Origin: CADCTP01 sp963849885 | GTDB taxonomy: Bacteria; Actinomycetota; Actinomycetes; Mycobacteriales; CADCTP01 | Reading direction: 5' to 3' | Assembly (NCBI GenBank): GCA_963849885.1 | Contig: CAWKIV010000003.1 | Location: forward strand, 1-64,000 | DNA length: 64,000 nt | Part shown: positions 25,042-33,244 of the stretch, piece by piece | Position numbering within the stretch: position 1 is the stretch's first letter | Layout of the letters: each line of letters begins with the position of its first letter | Made by a program: the position numbers and the translations under genes | The notes under the pieces: model-generated | What the model saw: only the letters and a program-made list of their open reading frames with translations | Told to the model about the DNA's origin: nothing | Database searches by the model: none

Positions 25042-25985
25042 GCCGGTCCCCCGGCCGGGACGCCGAGGACGGTGTCCGGGGCGAGGCGGGCGCCGCGGGC
25101 CCAGTCCGGCGCGGCCATCGGCCGCTTGCCCGGCGCCTGCACCTCGCCCAGCTCCACCGGCGCCGTCCCGGTGCCGACCAGCACCCGGCGCTTCTCCACC
25201 CGGACCGCGCCCGGCGGCAGCGCCGGCGCGTCCGGCACCGGCAGCACCGGCCCCAGCTTGAGCCGGTCGGCGCCGTGCTCGGTCCACGCGCCGGGCGCCG
25301 GCGTGCACGCCCGGACCAGCCGGTCCACCCCGACCGCCGGCGCGGCCCAGTCCACCCGGGCGTCCTCGACGGTGATCTTCGGCGCCAGCGAGACGCCGTC
25401 CGCCGGCTGCGGGCGGGCCTCCAGCGTGCCGTCCTCGATCCCGTCCAGGGTGCGCACCAGCAGCTCGGCGCCGGACACCGACAGCCGCTCGAGCAGCTCC
25501 CCGGCGGTGTCCCGGGGCCGCACGGTCTCGGTGACCAGCCCGTACACCGGGCCGGTGTCCAACCCTTCCTCCAGCAGGAAGGTGCTCGCCCCGGTCACCT
25601 CGTCGCCGTGCCGCACGGCCGCCTGCACCGGGGCCGCGCCGCGCCACGCCGGCAGCACCGAGAAGTGCAGGTTGACCCAGCCGTGCCGGGGGATGTCCAG
25701 CGCCGCCCGCGGGACCAGCGCCCCGTACGCGACCACCGGGCAGCAGTCCGGCCCGATCGCGGCCAGCCGGGCCAGGAACTCCGGCTCCCGCGGCCGGGCC
25801 GGGGTGAGCACCTCCAGGCCGGCCTCGTCGGCCAGCCGGGCCACCGGCGAGCGGCGCTCGTGCCGGCCGCGGCCGGCCGGCGCGTCCGGCCGGGTGACCA
25901 CAGCGACGACGTCGTGGCGGGAAGCCAGCAGGGCCCGCAGCGGCGGCAGCGCGACCGCGGGGGTGCCGGCGAAGACGAGCTTCAG
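25038..25985 (-). CDS. fmt: Methionyl-tRNA formyltransferase, apparent CTG start
   Basis: Formylates initiator Met-tRNA. 315 residues: the N-terminal formyltransferase domain with VNLHFSVLPAWRGAAPVQAAV and the 10-formyl-THF site, then the C-terminal OB-like tRNA-binding domain. The family N-terminus MKLVFAGTP is encoded exactly from a CTG codon at 25983-25985 that overlaps the def stop as CTGA, mirroring the GTGA/ATGA overlaps elsewhere in this window. No ATG, GTG or TTG is in frame near that point; upstream in-frame starts would lie deep inside def. Functionally paired with def. Confidence 0.93.
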   Translation of the reverse strand: MKLVFAGTPAVALPPLRALLASRHDVVAVVTRPDAPAGRGRHERRSPVARLADEAGLEVLTPARPREPEFLARLAAIGPDCCPVVAYGALVPRAALDIPRHGWVNLHFSVLPAWRGAAPVQAAVRHGDEVTGASTFLLEEGLDTGPVYGLVTETVRPRDTAGELLERLSVSGAELLVRTLDGIEDGTLEARPQPADGVSLAPKITVEDARVDWAAPAVGVDRLVRACTPAPGAWTEHGADRLKLGPVLPVPDAPALPPGAVRVEKRRVLVGTGTAPVELGEVQAPGKRPMAAPDWARGARLAPDTVLGVPAGGPA

Positions 25986-26533
25986 AGCGCCCGCCCCAGG
26001 GTCGGGTGCGGGCTGAGCTTGACCACCGGGGCCGGGGCCTGCGCCCACTCGGCGGCCCGGATCTCGGCCATCGCCTGCCGCCGGGTCTCCGGGTCGAGCC
26101 GGTCCACGAACAGCACCCCGTCGAGGTGGTCGGTCTCGTGCTGCACGCACCGGGCCAGCAGGTCGGAGCCGAGCAGGGTGACCGGCTCCCCGTACATGTC
26201 CCGGCCGCGGGCGACCACGTGCCGGTGCCGGCGGCAGTCCCAGGACAGGCCGGGGATGGACAGGCAGCCCTCCGGGCCGTCCTGCTGCTCGGGGTCGGGG
26301 AAGCTCAGCTCCGGGTTGACCAGGTGGCCGTGCTCCTCGTCGTCCACGTGGTAGGTGAACACGCGCAGCCCGACGCCGATCTGCGGCGCGGCCAGGCCGG
26401 TGCCGGGGGCGTCGAGCATGGTCTCGAAGAGGTCGGCGACGAGCGTCCGCAGCTCCTTGTCGAAGTCCACCACCGGGTCGGCGGTGGAGCGCAGCACCGG
26501 GTCGCCGAACAGTCGGATCGGCTGGACGGCCAC
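25982..26533 (-). CDS. def: Peptide deformylase
   Basis: Removes the formyl group from nascent proteins. 183 residues with the three metalloprotease motifs: GTGLAAPQIG, EGCLSIPG (metal cysteine) and QHETDHLDGVLF (two metal histidines and catalytic Glu). GTG start at 26533. Translationally coupled to fmt, which adds the formyl group it removes. Confidence 0.97.
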   Translation of the reverse strand: MAVQPIRLFGDPVLRSTADPVVDFDKELRTLVADLFETMLDAPGTGLAAPQIGVGLRVFTYHVDDEEHGHLVNPELSFPDPEQQDGPEGCLSIPGLSWDCRRHRHVVARGRDMYGEPVTLLGSDLLARCVQHETDHLDGVLFVDRLDPETRRQAMAEIRAAEWAQAPAPVVKLSPHPTLGRAL

Positions 26534-26594
26534 GGGGCTGCTCCTGCTGGGGACGGCGTCGACGGACAGCCGCCGAGTGTAGTTGTGCCGGCTG

Positions 26595-26849
26595 CTAGGC
26601 GATCCGCACCACTCCCGTCTCGTCGTCCGGCAGCGTGCGCTTCGCGGGATGCTCCACCAGGGCCAGCACCCGGCTGGCCATGAACCGCGCGGTCCGGACC
26701 GGGGTCCCGCCGCGGGTCACCTCCGTGACCTCGACGATGCCCCGGCCGGTGCGGATGTCCACCCGCCGGCCGGCCCGCGTCGCGGTCACCTCGTACGTCT
26801 TCGTGTCGCCACCGGCGTCGATGACGACCTCCACCCTGTCGCCCTTCAT
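26595..26849 (-). CDS. Small conserved actinobacterial protein, unknown function
   Basis: 84 residues starting MKGDRVEVVIDAGGDTKTYEVTATRAGRRVDIRTGRG, predicted all-beta, no signal peptide or membrane segment. I recall similar small proteins from actinobacterial genomes but know no function. The ATG at 26849 lacks a clear ribosome-binding site, so the mRNA may be leaderless or the start may be wrong. An inverted repeat lies just upstream. Confidence 0.7.
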   Translation of the reverse strand: MKGDRVEVVIDAGGDTKTYEVTATRAGRRVDIRTGRGIVEVTEVTRGGTPVRTARFMASRVLALVEHPAKRTLPDDETGVVRIA

Positions 26850-26864
26850 ACTCAAATCAACGTT

Positions 26865-26882
26865 CGAAGAGGCTCGAACACT
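26865..26882. promoter_or_regulatory. Inverted repeat upstream of the small conserved gene
   Basis: GTTCGA-N6-TCGAAC about 20 bases upstream of the 84-residue protein, in an unusually AT-rich patch. The half-sites are those of an actinobacterial SOS box but in the opposite order, so it is not a LexA site; it may be another operator or a leader hairpin. Confidence 0.35.
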
Positions 26883-26973
26883 CCCTGTGGACGCAATGCG
26901 GGCATACCGGCTGTGGGCGGCGGCCGCCGGGCGGGACCCGAGATCGACACCGACTGGACGGCCCGCTGACCGG

Positions 26974-28980
26974 TCAGAAGAGCTCGAGCGGGTCGAGCTG
27001 GACCCGCACCGGGTCGGGCGCCTTGCGGGCGCTGCGCACCGCCGCGGCGGCGTGCAGCGCCCGGGCCAGCGCCAGCCCGTCCGGGCGCGGGACCCGCAGC
27101 AGCAGCCGCTCGGCGCCGTCGCCGGCCGCGACCGGGCCGAGCGGCTCGGCCGTGGGCGGGAGGTGGGCGGCGGCGACGAAGTCGGCGACGGCGGCCGGCG
27201 CGCCGGTGAGCGACGCGAACCGGCACGCCGGCGGGAAGCCGAGCTCACCCCGCTCGGCGAGCTCCCGCCCGGCGAAGCCGCCGGCATCCCACCGGACCAG
27301 CGCCTGCACCACCGGCAGGCCGGCGTCCGCGGCCAGCACCACCCGCCCGCCGGCGCCGGCCGGGCGGACCAGCGCGGCCGCGTTCGCCCACCGGCGCAGC
27401 GCCTCCTCGGCGGCGCGCAGGTCCGGCCGGGTCAGCAGCGCCCAGCCGTCCAGCAGCAGCGCCGCGCCGTAGCCCCCGGGCACCCGCGGCTCGGCCCCCG
27501 GGGTGGCCACCACCAGCGCGGGCTCCGCCGGCACCGCGGCCAGCACGGTGTCGCCCCCGGACGAGCGCACCGGCACCCCGGGGAACGCGCGGCCCAGCTC
27601 CTCGGCGGTGCGGCCGGCGCCGACCACCGCGGCCCGCAGCCGGGTGCCGGCGCAGGTCGGGCAGGCCCAGTCCGCGGCCGGCCGGCCGCACCAGCGGCAG
27701 GCCGGCACACCCCCGCCGGCCCCGGCCCCGAGCGGTCCGGAGCAGGCCGGGCAGCGGGCCGGGGCGCGGCAGCGGGCGCAGGCCAGCGCCGGCACGTACC
27801 CCCGCCGGGGCACCTGCACCAGCACCGGCGCCCCGGCGGCCAGCGCCTCCCGCGCGGTGCGCCAGGCCAGCGTGGGCAGCCGGGCGGTGCGGGCGCCGGC
27901 GTCCCGGGCCTGCTCGGTGTCGTCGCCGGCCGCCACCACCCGCGGCGCCGCCGCCCGCACCGCCGGCCGGGGCGCGGCGATCTCGTGCGCCCAGCCGGTG
28001 CCGAGCAGCTGGTGCGCCTCGGCGGTCCGGGCGTGCGCGCCGAGCAGCGCGGCCGCGCCGGCCAGGTGGGCGCGCAGCACCAGCAGGTCGCGGGCGTGCG
28101 GGTACGGCGCCCGGGGCTCGGCGTGCAGGTCGTCCCCGTCGTCCCAGATCGCGACCAGGCCCAGGTCGGCGACCGGGGCGAACCCGGCGGCCCGGGTGCC
28201 GGCGACCACCCGGACGGCGCCGCGGCGGGCGGCCAGCCAGCGCCGGTAGCGCTCGGCCGGGCCGAGGTCGGCGGCCAGCGCGACGTGCCGACCCGGGCCG
28301 AGCCGGGTCGCCAGCGCCGCGTCCAGCCGGTCCAGGTCGGTCCGGTCCGGCACCACCAGGACCGCGCCGCGGCCGCCGGCCGCGGTGGCCGCGGCCGCCT
28401 CGGCCAGCCGGGCCGGCCAGTCCTCGCCGGGCAGCGCGGACCACACCGCCCGGGCCGGGCGGCCGGCGGCCAGCGCGCGCAGGAACGCCGGGCCGGTCTC
28501 GTACGAGTCCCAGCCGGCCGGCGGCGGCGCCTCCGGCGGGGCCGCCGGCTCCCGGGCCGGCTCCCCCTCGACCCTGGCGTGCCGCGGCGGCAGCGCGAGC
28601 CGGAGCACGTCGGTCAGCGAACCGGCCCACCGGTCGGCCACCGCCCGGGCCAGCCGGGCCACCTCCGGCACCAGCACCGGCTCGGCCGACACCGCCCGCT
28701 CGACGTACGCGAGCTTCCCGTCGTGGTCGGTGGTCGCCACCCGCTCCAGCACCACCGCGTCGACCAGCTGCCCGGCGAACCGGACCCGGACCCGGGTGCC
28801 GGCGGCCACGGTGCCGTCCAGCGTGGTCGGCACCAGGTAGTCGAACGGGCGGTCCAGGTGGGCCAGCGGCACGTCGACCACCACCCGGGCGACCGGGTCC
28901 CGCTCGGCCGGCACCCGCTGCTCGGGCCGCCGCTTCCCCCGCGCCGGGGCCCGGCCCGTCGCCGGCCCGCTCGTGCTCAC
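26974..28980 (-). CDS. priA: Primosomal protein PriA, helicase motifs degenerate
   Basis: 668 residues. The N-terminal DNA-binding domain VARVVVDVPLAHLDRPFDYLVP is intact, as is the zinc module (ACARCRAPARCPAC, CRWCGRPA, CPTCAG). The place of Walker A (GxxGxGKT) has only GGRGAVLVVPDRTDLDRL, and the DEXH motif reads AIWDDGDDLH. This is known for actinobacterial PriA, annotated as probably lacking helicase activity. It would mark and remodel stalled forks without unwinding them itself. GTG start at 28980. Confidence 0.9.
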   Translation of the reverse strand: MSTSGPATGRAPARGKRRPEQRVPAERDPVARVVVDVPLAHLDRPFDYLVPTTLDGTVAAGTRVRVRFAGQLVDAVVLERVATTDHDGKLAYVERAVSAEPVLVPEVARLARAVADRWAGSLTDVLRLALPPRHARVEGEPAREPAAPPEAPPPAGWDSYETGPAFLRALAAGRPARAVWSALPGEDWPARLAEAAAATAAGGRGAVLVVPDRTDLDRLDAALATRLGPGRHVALAADLGPAERYRRWLAARRGAVRVVAGTRAAGFAPVADLGLVAIWDDGDDLHAEPRAPYPHARDLLVLRAHLAGAAALLGAHARTAEAHQLLGTGWAHEIAAPRPAVRAAAPRVVAAGDDTEQARDAGARTARLPTLAWRTAREALAAGAPVLVQVPRRGYVPALACARCRAPARCPACSGPLGAGAGGGVPACRWCGRPAADWACPTCAGTRLRAAVVGAGRTAEELGRAFPGVPVRSSGGDTVLAAVPAEPALVVATPGAEPRVPGGYGAALLLDGWALLTRPDLRAAEEALRRWANAAALVRPAGAGGRVVLAADAGLPVVQALVRWDAGGFAGRELAERGELGFPPACRFASLTGAPAAVADFVAAAHLPPTAEPLGPVAAGDGAERLLLRVPRPDGLALARALHAAAAVRSARKAPDPVRVQLDPLELF

Positions 28981-29036
28981 CGGTCGGGTCTACCAGAAAC
29001 CGCCAGCACTCCCCCGCCGCCGTCCCCACCCGCCCC

Positions 29037-29136
29037 GCCGACTGAGCAGTCCCGGCCGACGGGCCGACCGACGAGCAGCTATAGCTGCTCAGTCGGCCCT
29101 CGACGTCCTCAGCCGCGCGCCGACCTTCTCAGTCGG
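29037..29136. repeat. Palindrome array upstream of priA
   Basis: GCCGACTGAGCAG (29038-29050) is repeated inverted as CTGCTCAGTCGGC (29084-29096), and the second copy is part of an 18-bp perfect palindrome GAGCAGCTATAGCTGCTC (29073-29090). A third related copy, CTTCTCAGTCGGCG, forms its own 7-bp hairpin further on. Together they can fold into a long bulged hairpin 60-150 bases upstream of priA. Part of the 330-base metK-priA gap; operator or structured leader. Confidence 0.7.
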
Positions 29137-29181
29137 CGCCCACCCGCGGGTGACGGGCACCGCGACGCGACCACCGCGCCC

Positions 29182-29310
29182 GAGCCGGCCGGGGATCCCT
29201 GGAGCTCGCGACAGGGAAACCCGGCACCTCGCTGGGCGACCGCGCCGATCAACCGGACCGGCCGGACCCACCGGCCGCCCCGGGGGTCCGGGGGCCGCCC
29301 CCGGGATGAC
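29182..29310 (-). repeat. Intergenic structured element, copy A (after metK)
   Basis: Directly follows the metK stop. In transcript sense it begins with a GC hairpin (CCGGGGGCGGCCCCCGG), then further stems including GGCCGG-N5-CCGGCC and UCGC-CCA-GCGA, and ends with UCCCU-N12-AGGGA. It aligns without gaps to 51802-51900 over 99 positions with 18 mismatches by my hand count, and continues into the terminator-like hairpin. In the last stem (29196-29200 with 29213-29217) the two copies differ by compensatory changes. The rest of the metK-priA gap holds the palindrome array and no gene. Confidence 0.75.
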
Positions 29311-30504
29311 TCAGCCCAGGACGCGCTTCTTCAGCTCGTCGGCGCGGTCGGTGCGCTCCCAGCTGAAGTCCGGCAGCTCGCGCCCGAAGTGCCCGTACGC
29401 CGAGGTCTGCGAGTAGATCGGCCGGAGCAGGTCGAGGTCGCGGATGATCGCGGCCGGCCGCAGGTCGAACACGTCGGTGATCGCGTCCTGGATCTTGTCG
29501 TCCGGCGCCGTGCCGGTGCCGAAGGTGTCCACGAACAGCCCGACCGGCTCGGCCTTGCCGATCGCGTACGCCACCTGCACCTCGCACCGGGTCGCCAGCC
29601 CGGCGGCGACCACGTTCTTCGCCACCCAGCGCATCGCGTACGCCGCCGAGCGGTCCACCTTCGACGGGTCCTTGCCGGAGAAGGCGCCGCCGCCGTGCCG
29701 CGCGTAGCCGCCGTACGTGTCGACGATGATCTTCCGCCCGGTCAGCCCGGCGTCGCCCATCGGGCCGCCGATCTCGAACCGGCCGGTCGGGTTGACCAGC
29801 AGCCGGTAGCCCGCGGTGTCGATGTCCAGGCCGACCAGCTCCGGGTCGACCACGTGCTCCTTGATGTCCGGCTCGAGCAGGGTCTTCAGGTCGATGTCCG
29901 CGGCGTGCTGCGACGAGACCACGACGGTGTCCAGCCGGGCCGGCTTGCCGTCCACGTACTCGATCGTGACCTGCGTCTTCCCGTCCGGCCGCAGGTAGGG
30001 GACGGTGCCGTCCTTGCGGACCGCGGTGAGCCGGCGGGCCAGCCGGTGGGCCAGCGCGATCGGCAGCGGCATCAGCTCCGGCGTCTCGTCGCAGGCGAAG
30101 CCGAACATCAGGCCCTGGTCGCCGGCGCCCTGCTTGGCGACCTCGTCGACCTCGCCCTCCTCGCGGATCTCGTGCGAGGAGTCGACGCCCTGGGCGATGT
30201 CCGGGGACTGCGAGCCGATGGACACGTTGACGCCGCAGGACGCGCCGTCGAAGCCCTTCTTCGAGGAGTCGTAGCCGATCTCCAGGATCTTGTCGCGGAC
30301 GATCGTGGGGATGTCCGCGTACGCGTCCGTGGTCACCTCGCCCGCGACGTGCACCTGGCCGGTGGTGATCAGGGTCTCGACCGCCACCCGACTGGTGCGG
30401 TCCTCCCGGAGCAGGGCGTCCAGGATCGCGTCGCTGATCGCGTCGGCGATCTTGTCCGGGTGACCCTCCGTCACGGACTCGGAGGTGAATAGACGGCGGG
30501 ACAC
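29311..30504 (-). CDS. metK: S-adenosylmethionine synthetase
   Basis: Makes SAM from methionine and ATP. 397 residues: FTSESVTEGHPDKIADAISD at the N-terminus, GAGDQGLMFGFACDETPELMPLPI in the middle (hexapeptide signature) and the phosphate loop GGGAFSGKDPSKVDRSAAY. The GTG at 30504 is preceded by GAGGAG four bases upstream. A TAGACT -10-like hexamer lies at 30543-30548 on the minus strand. No SAM riboswitch is visible in the short leader. It supplies SAM to the methyltransferases here (RsmB, SpoU). Confidence 0.97.
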   Translation of the reverse strand: MSRRLFTSESVTEGHPDKIADAISDAILDALLREDRTSRVAVETLITTGQVHVAGEVTTDAYADIPTIVRDKILEIGYDSSKKGFDGASCGVNVSIGSQSPDIAQGVDSSHEIREEGEVDEVAKQGAGDQGLMFGFACDETPELMPLPIALAHRLARRLTAVRKDGTVPYLRPDGKTQVTIEYVDGKPARLDTVVVSSQHAADIDLKTLLEPDIKEHVVDPELVGLDIDTAGYRLLVNPTGRFEIGGPMGDAGLTGRKIIVDTYGGYARHGGGAFSGKDPSKVDRSAAYAMRWVAKNVVAAGLATRCEVQVAYAIGKAEPVGLFVDTFGTGTAPDDKIQDAITDVFDLRPAAIIRDLDLLRPIYSQTSAYGHFGRELPDFSWERTDRADELKKRVLG

Positions 30505-30542
30505 AGCACTCCTCGGGGAACTCTGGGGGGTTGTCGCGCGGG

Positions 30543-30548
30543 AGTCTA
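30543..30548 (-). promoter_or_regulatory. Probable metK -10 element
   Basis: TAGACT, a good TANNNT match, 39 bases upstream of the metK start. No convincing -35 is seen, so the call rests on position and the match alone. Confidence 0.4.
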
Positions 30549-30628
30549 CCGGCGGCCCGCGGCACCCCCCATCACTCACCCGGTGCGAGGTACGGTGACG
30601 GCCCGCGACTCCCCCGCCGGAGGCCCCG

Positions 30629-32020
30629 ATGCGGCCACGCCCGCTGCTCGCCGCCCTGATCACCGCGGCCGCCCTGGTCGCCACCCTCCCCGGCACCGCG
30701 ACGGCGGCGCCGGCCGGCCCGTCCCCGGGGGCGCCCGGGATCGGCGACCCCTACTTCCCGCTCGCCGGCAACGGCGGCTACGACGTCCGGTCGTACGGGC
30801 TGGACCTGCGCTACGACCCGGCCACCCGCCGGCTGGTCGGCACGGCCGCGGTCCTGGCCACCGCGACCCAGGCGCTGAGCCGCTTCGACCTGGACCTGCG
30901 CGGCTTCACCGTGTCCTCGGTCACCGTCAACGGGCACCGGGCCGCCTGGAGCCGCGCCGGGCAGGAGCTGCGGATCACCCCGCACCGGGCGCTGCGCCGG
31001 GGCGCGCCGTTCCTGGTCACGGTCCGGTACGCCGGGGTGCCGCAGGTGATCACCGACCCGGACGGCTCCATCGAGGGTTTCGTGCCCACCGACGACGGCG
31101 CCTTCGTGGTCGGCGAGCCGCAGGGCGCGCCGGGCTGGTTCCCGTCGAACGACCACCCCACCGACAAGGCGACGATGACGCTGCGGATGAGCGTCCCGGC
31201 CGGGCTCACCGCGGTCGGCAACGGCCGGCTGCTCGCCCGGTCGACCCGGGCCGGCCGGAGCACCTTCGTCTGGCACGAGGGCAAGCCGATGGCCACCTAC
31301 CTGGCCACCATCACTCTCGGGCGCTTCCAGGTGTACGAGGACACCGTCGGGCGCATCCCGGTGTACGTCGCCCTGGACCCGCGGGAGGCGGCCGCGGCCA
31401 AGCCGGTCACCGACCGGATCCCGGAGATCATGCGCTGGGAGCAGTCGCTGTTCGGGCCGTACCCGTTCGAGACCGTCGGCGCGATCGTCGACCGCGCGCC
31501 GGACGTCGGCTACGCGCTGGAGAGCCAGACGAAGCCCAACTTCGACAGCGCCCCCGACGTGTCCACGCTGGTGCACGAGCTGGCCCACCAGTGGTACGGC
31601 AACTCGGTGAGTCTGTCCCGGTGGAAGGACATCTGGCTCAACGAGGGCTTCGCCACCTACTCGGAGTGGCTGTGGGCGGAGCACACCGGCGAGGCGACCG
31701 CGCAGGAGCTCTTCGACGAGGCGTACGCCCGGCCGGCCACCTCGGCGTTCTGGCAGCAGCCGGCCGGGAACCCGGGCGGCCCGGAGAACCTCTTCAACTC
31801 CCCCAGCTACGACCGCGGCGCGATGACCCTGCACGCGCTGCGGGTCCGGATCGGCGACCGGGCGTTCTTCCGGCTGCTCAAGGCCTGGGCGCAGATCCAC
31901 CGGTACGGCAACACCAGCACGCCCGAGCTGGTCGCGCTGGCCGAGCGGATCTCCGGGATGCAGCTGGACCGGCTCTTCCGGGTCTGGCTGTACGTCCCCG
32001 GCAAGCCCACCAGCTGGTAG
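30629..32020 (+). CDS. Secreted M1-family zinc metallopeptidase
   Basis: 463 residues. A Sec signal peptide (RPRPLLAALITAAALVATLPGTATAAPA) is followed by a beta-rich N-terminal domain and the gluzincin catalytic domain: HELAHQW at about residue 315 with NEGFATYSEWLW 18 residues later supplies the three zinc ligands. The exopeptidase GxMEN loop is replaced by VGYALESQTKP, as in several secreted actinobacterial M1 enzymes, so it may prefer other substrates than classical aminopeptidase N. GGAGG lies 5 bases before the ATG. Stands alone on the plus strand; its stop abuts the coaBC stop. Confidence 0.92.
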   Translation: MRPRPLLAALITAAALVATLPGTATAAPAGPSPGAPGIGDPYFPLAGNGGYDVRSYGLDLRYDPATRRLVGTAAVLATATQALSRFDLDLRGFTVSSVTVNGHRAAWSRAGQELRITPHRALRRGAPFLVTVRYAGVPQVITDPDGSIEGFVPTDDGAFVVGEPQGAPGWFPSNDHPTDKATMTLRMSVPAGLTAVGNGRLLARSTRAGRSTFVWHEGKPMATYLATITLGRFQVYEDTVGRIPVYVALDPREAAAAKPVTDRIPEIMRWEQSLFGPYPFETVGAIVDRAPDVGYALESQTKPNFDSAPDVSTLVHELAHQWYGNSVSLSRWKDIWLNEGFATYSEWLWAEHTGEATAQELFDEAYARPATSAFWQQPAGNPGGPENLFNSPSYDRGAMTLHALRVRIGDRAFFRLLKAWAQIHRYGNTSTPELVALAERISGMQLDRLFRVWLYVPGKPTSW

Positions 32021-33244
32021 TCAGGCCAGGCGGGGAGTCACCAGGTCCCAGACGGTGGCGGCGAGGGCCGCCTTCGGCCCGGGCGGCACCTCGACCTCGC
32101 CGCCGTCCGCGGTCAGCACCACCGCGCGGTTGTCGGGGGTGCCGAAGGCCAGCCCGTCGCCGACCGGGTTGACCACCAGCAGGTCGCAGCGCTTGCGGGC
32201 GAGCTTGCGCCGGCCGTGGGTGAGCCAGTCGGCCTCGGCGTCGCCGGTCTCGGCGGCGAAGCCGACCACCAGCTGGCCGGGCCGGCGCGCGGCCACCAGC
32301 TCGGCCAGCACGTCCGCGGTGCGCTCCAGCGCGACCGGCGGCGGCGGGCCGGCCTCCTTCTTGATCTTGGCCGACTCGGCCTGGACCGGCCGGAAGTCGG
32401 CCACCGCGGCCGCCATGACGACCACGTCGGCGTCGGCGGCCGCGACCAGCGTCACGTCCCGCAGCTCGGCCGCCGACCGCACGGGCAGCACCTCGGCGCC
32501 GGTCGGGTCGGGCAGCGCGACGTTCGCGGACACCACCGTCACCTCGGCGCCGCGGGCCGCGGCGACCAGCGCCAGCGCGTACCCCTGCCGGCCGCTGGAC
32601 CGGTTGCCGAGGAAGCGCACCGGGTCCACCGCCTCCCGGGTGCCGCCGGCGGTGACCAGCACCCGCCGGCCGGCGAGGTCGCGGGGCAGGCAGTCCGGGC
32701 GGGCCAGCAGCAGCCGGGCCAGCTCGGCCAGGTCGGCCGGGTCGGGCAGCCGGCCGCGGCCGGTGTCCGCGCCGGTCAGCCGGCCCACCGCGGGGTCCAC
32801 CACGACCACCCCGCGGTCGCGCAGGGTGGCCACGTTGGCCCGGGTGGCCGGGTGCTCCCACATCTCGGTGTGCATGGCCGGCGCCACCAGCACCGGGCCG
32901 CGGGCGGTGAGCAGCACGTTGGTGAGCAGGTCGTCGGCCAGCCCGTGCGCGGCCCGGCCGAGCAGGTCGGCGGTCGCCGGCGCGACCACCACCAGGTCGG
33001 CCTCCCGGCCCAGCCGCACGTGCGGCACGTCCTCGGCGCCGGTCCACACGTCGGTGCGCACCGGGTGGCCGGACAGCGCCGCCCAGGTCGCCTCCCCGAC
33101 GAAGCGCAGCGCGCCGGCGGTGGGCACCACCCGCACGTCGTGCCCGGTCTCGGTGAGCAGCCGCAGCAGCTCGGCCGCCTTGTACGCGGCGATGCCCCCG
33201 GTGACGCCCAGCACCACCCGCGGCCGGTCGGCTGTCCCGCTCAC
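32021..33244 (-). CDS. coaBC: Phosphopantothenoylcysteine decarboxylase / synthetase
   Basis: Bifunctional enzyme of coenzyme A synthesis. 407 residues. Residues 8-180 are the FMN-dependent decarboxylase (VLGVTGGIAAYKAAELLRLL, PAMHTEMWEHPAT, where the usual Asn of PAMN is His). The C-terminal half is the CTP-dependent synthetase (VLVTAGGTREAVDPVRFLGNRSSGRQGYALA, MAAAVADFRP, ALERTADVLAEL). Ends head-on against the M1 peptidase gene. Confidence 0.95.
   Translation of the reverse strand: MSGTADRPRVVLGVTGGIAAYKAAELLRLLTETGHDVRVVPTAGALRFVGEATWAALSGHPVRTDVWTGAEDVPHVRLGREADLVVVAPATADLLGRAAHGLADDLLTNVLLTARGPVLVAPAMHTEMWEHPATRANVATLRDRGVVVVDPAVGRLTGADTGRGRLPDPADLAELARLLLARPDCLPRDLAGRRVLVTAGGTREAVDPVRFLGNRSSGRQGYALALVAAARGAEVTVVSANVALPDPTGAEVLPVRSAAELRDVTLVAAADADVVVMAAAVADFRPVQAESAKIKKEAGPPPPVALERTADVLAELVAARRPGQLVVGFAAETGDAEADWLTHGRRKLARKRCDLLVVNPVGDGLAFGTPDNRAVVLTADGGEVEVPPGPKAALAATVWDLVTPRLA

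Noticed and set aside
26865..26882. LexA/SOS box upstream of the small protein
   Set aside because: The half-sites are in reverse order (GTTCGA...TCGAAC instead of TCGAAC-N4-GTTCGA).
26635..30492. 1285-codon plus-strand open frame opposite priA and metK
   Set aside because: Low-complexity Gly/Arg/Pro translation antisense to strongly conserved genes.
30505..30628. SAM riboswitch upstream of metK
   Set aside because: The leader is about 40 bases and lacks any of the conserved SAM-I/II or S-box helices.
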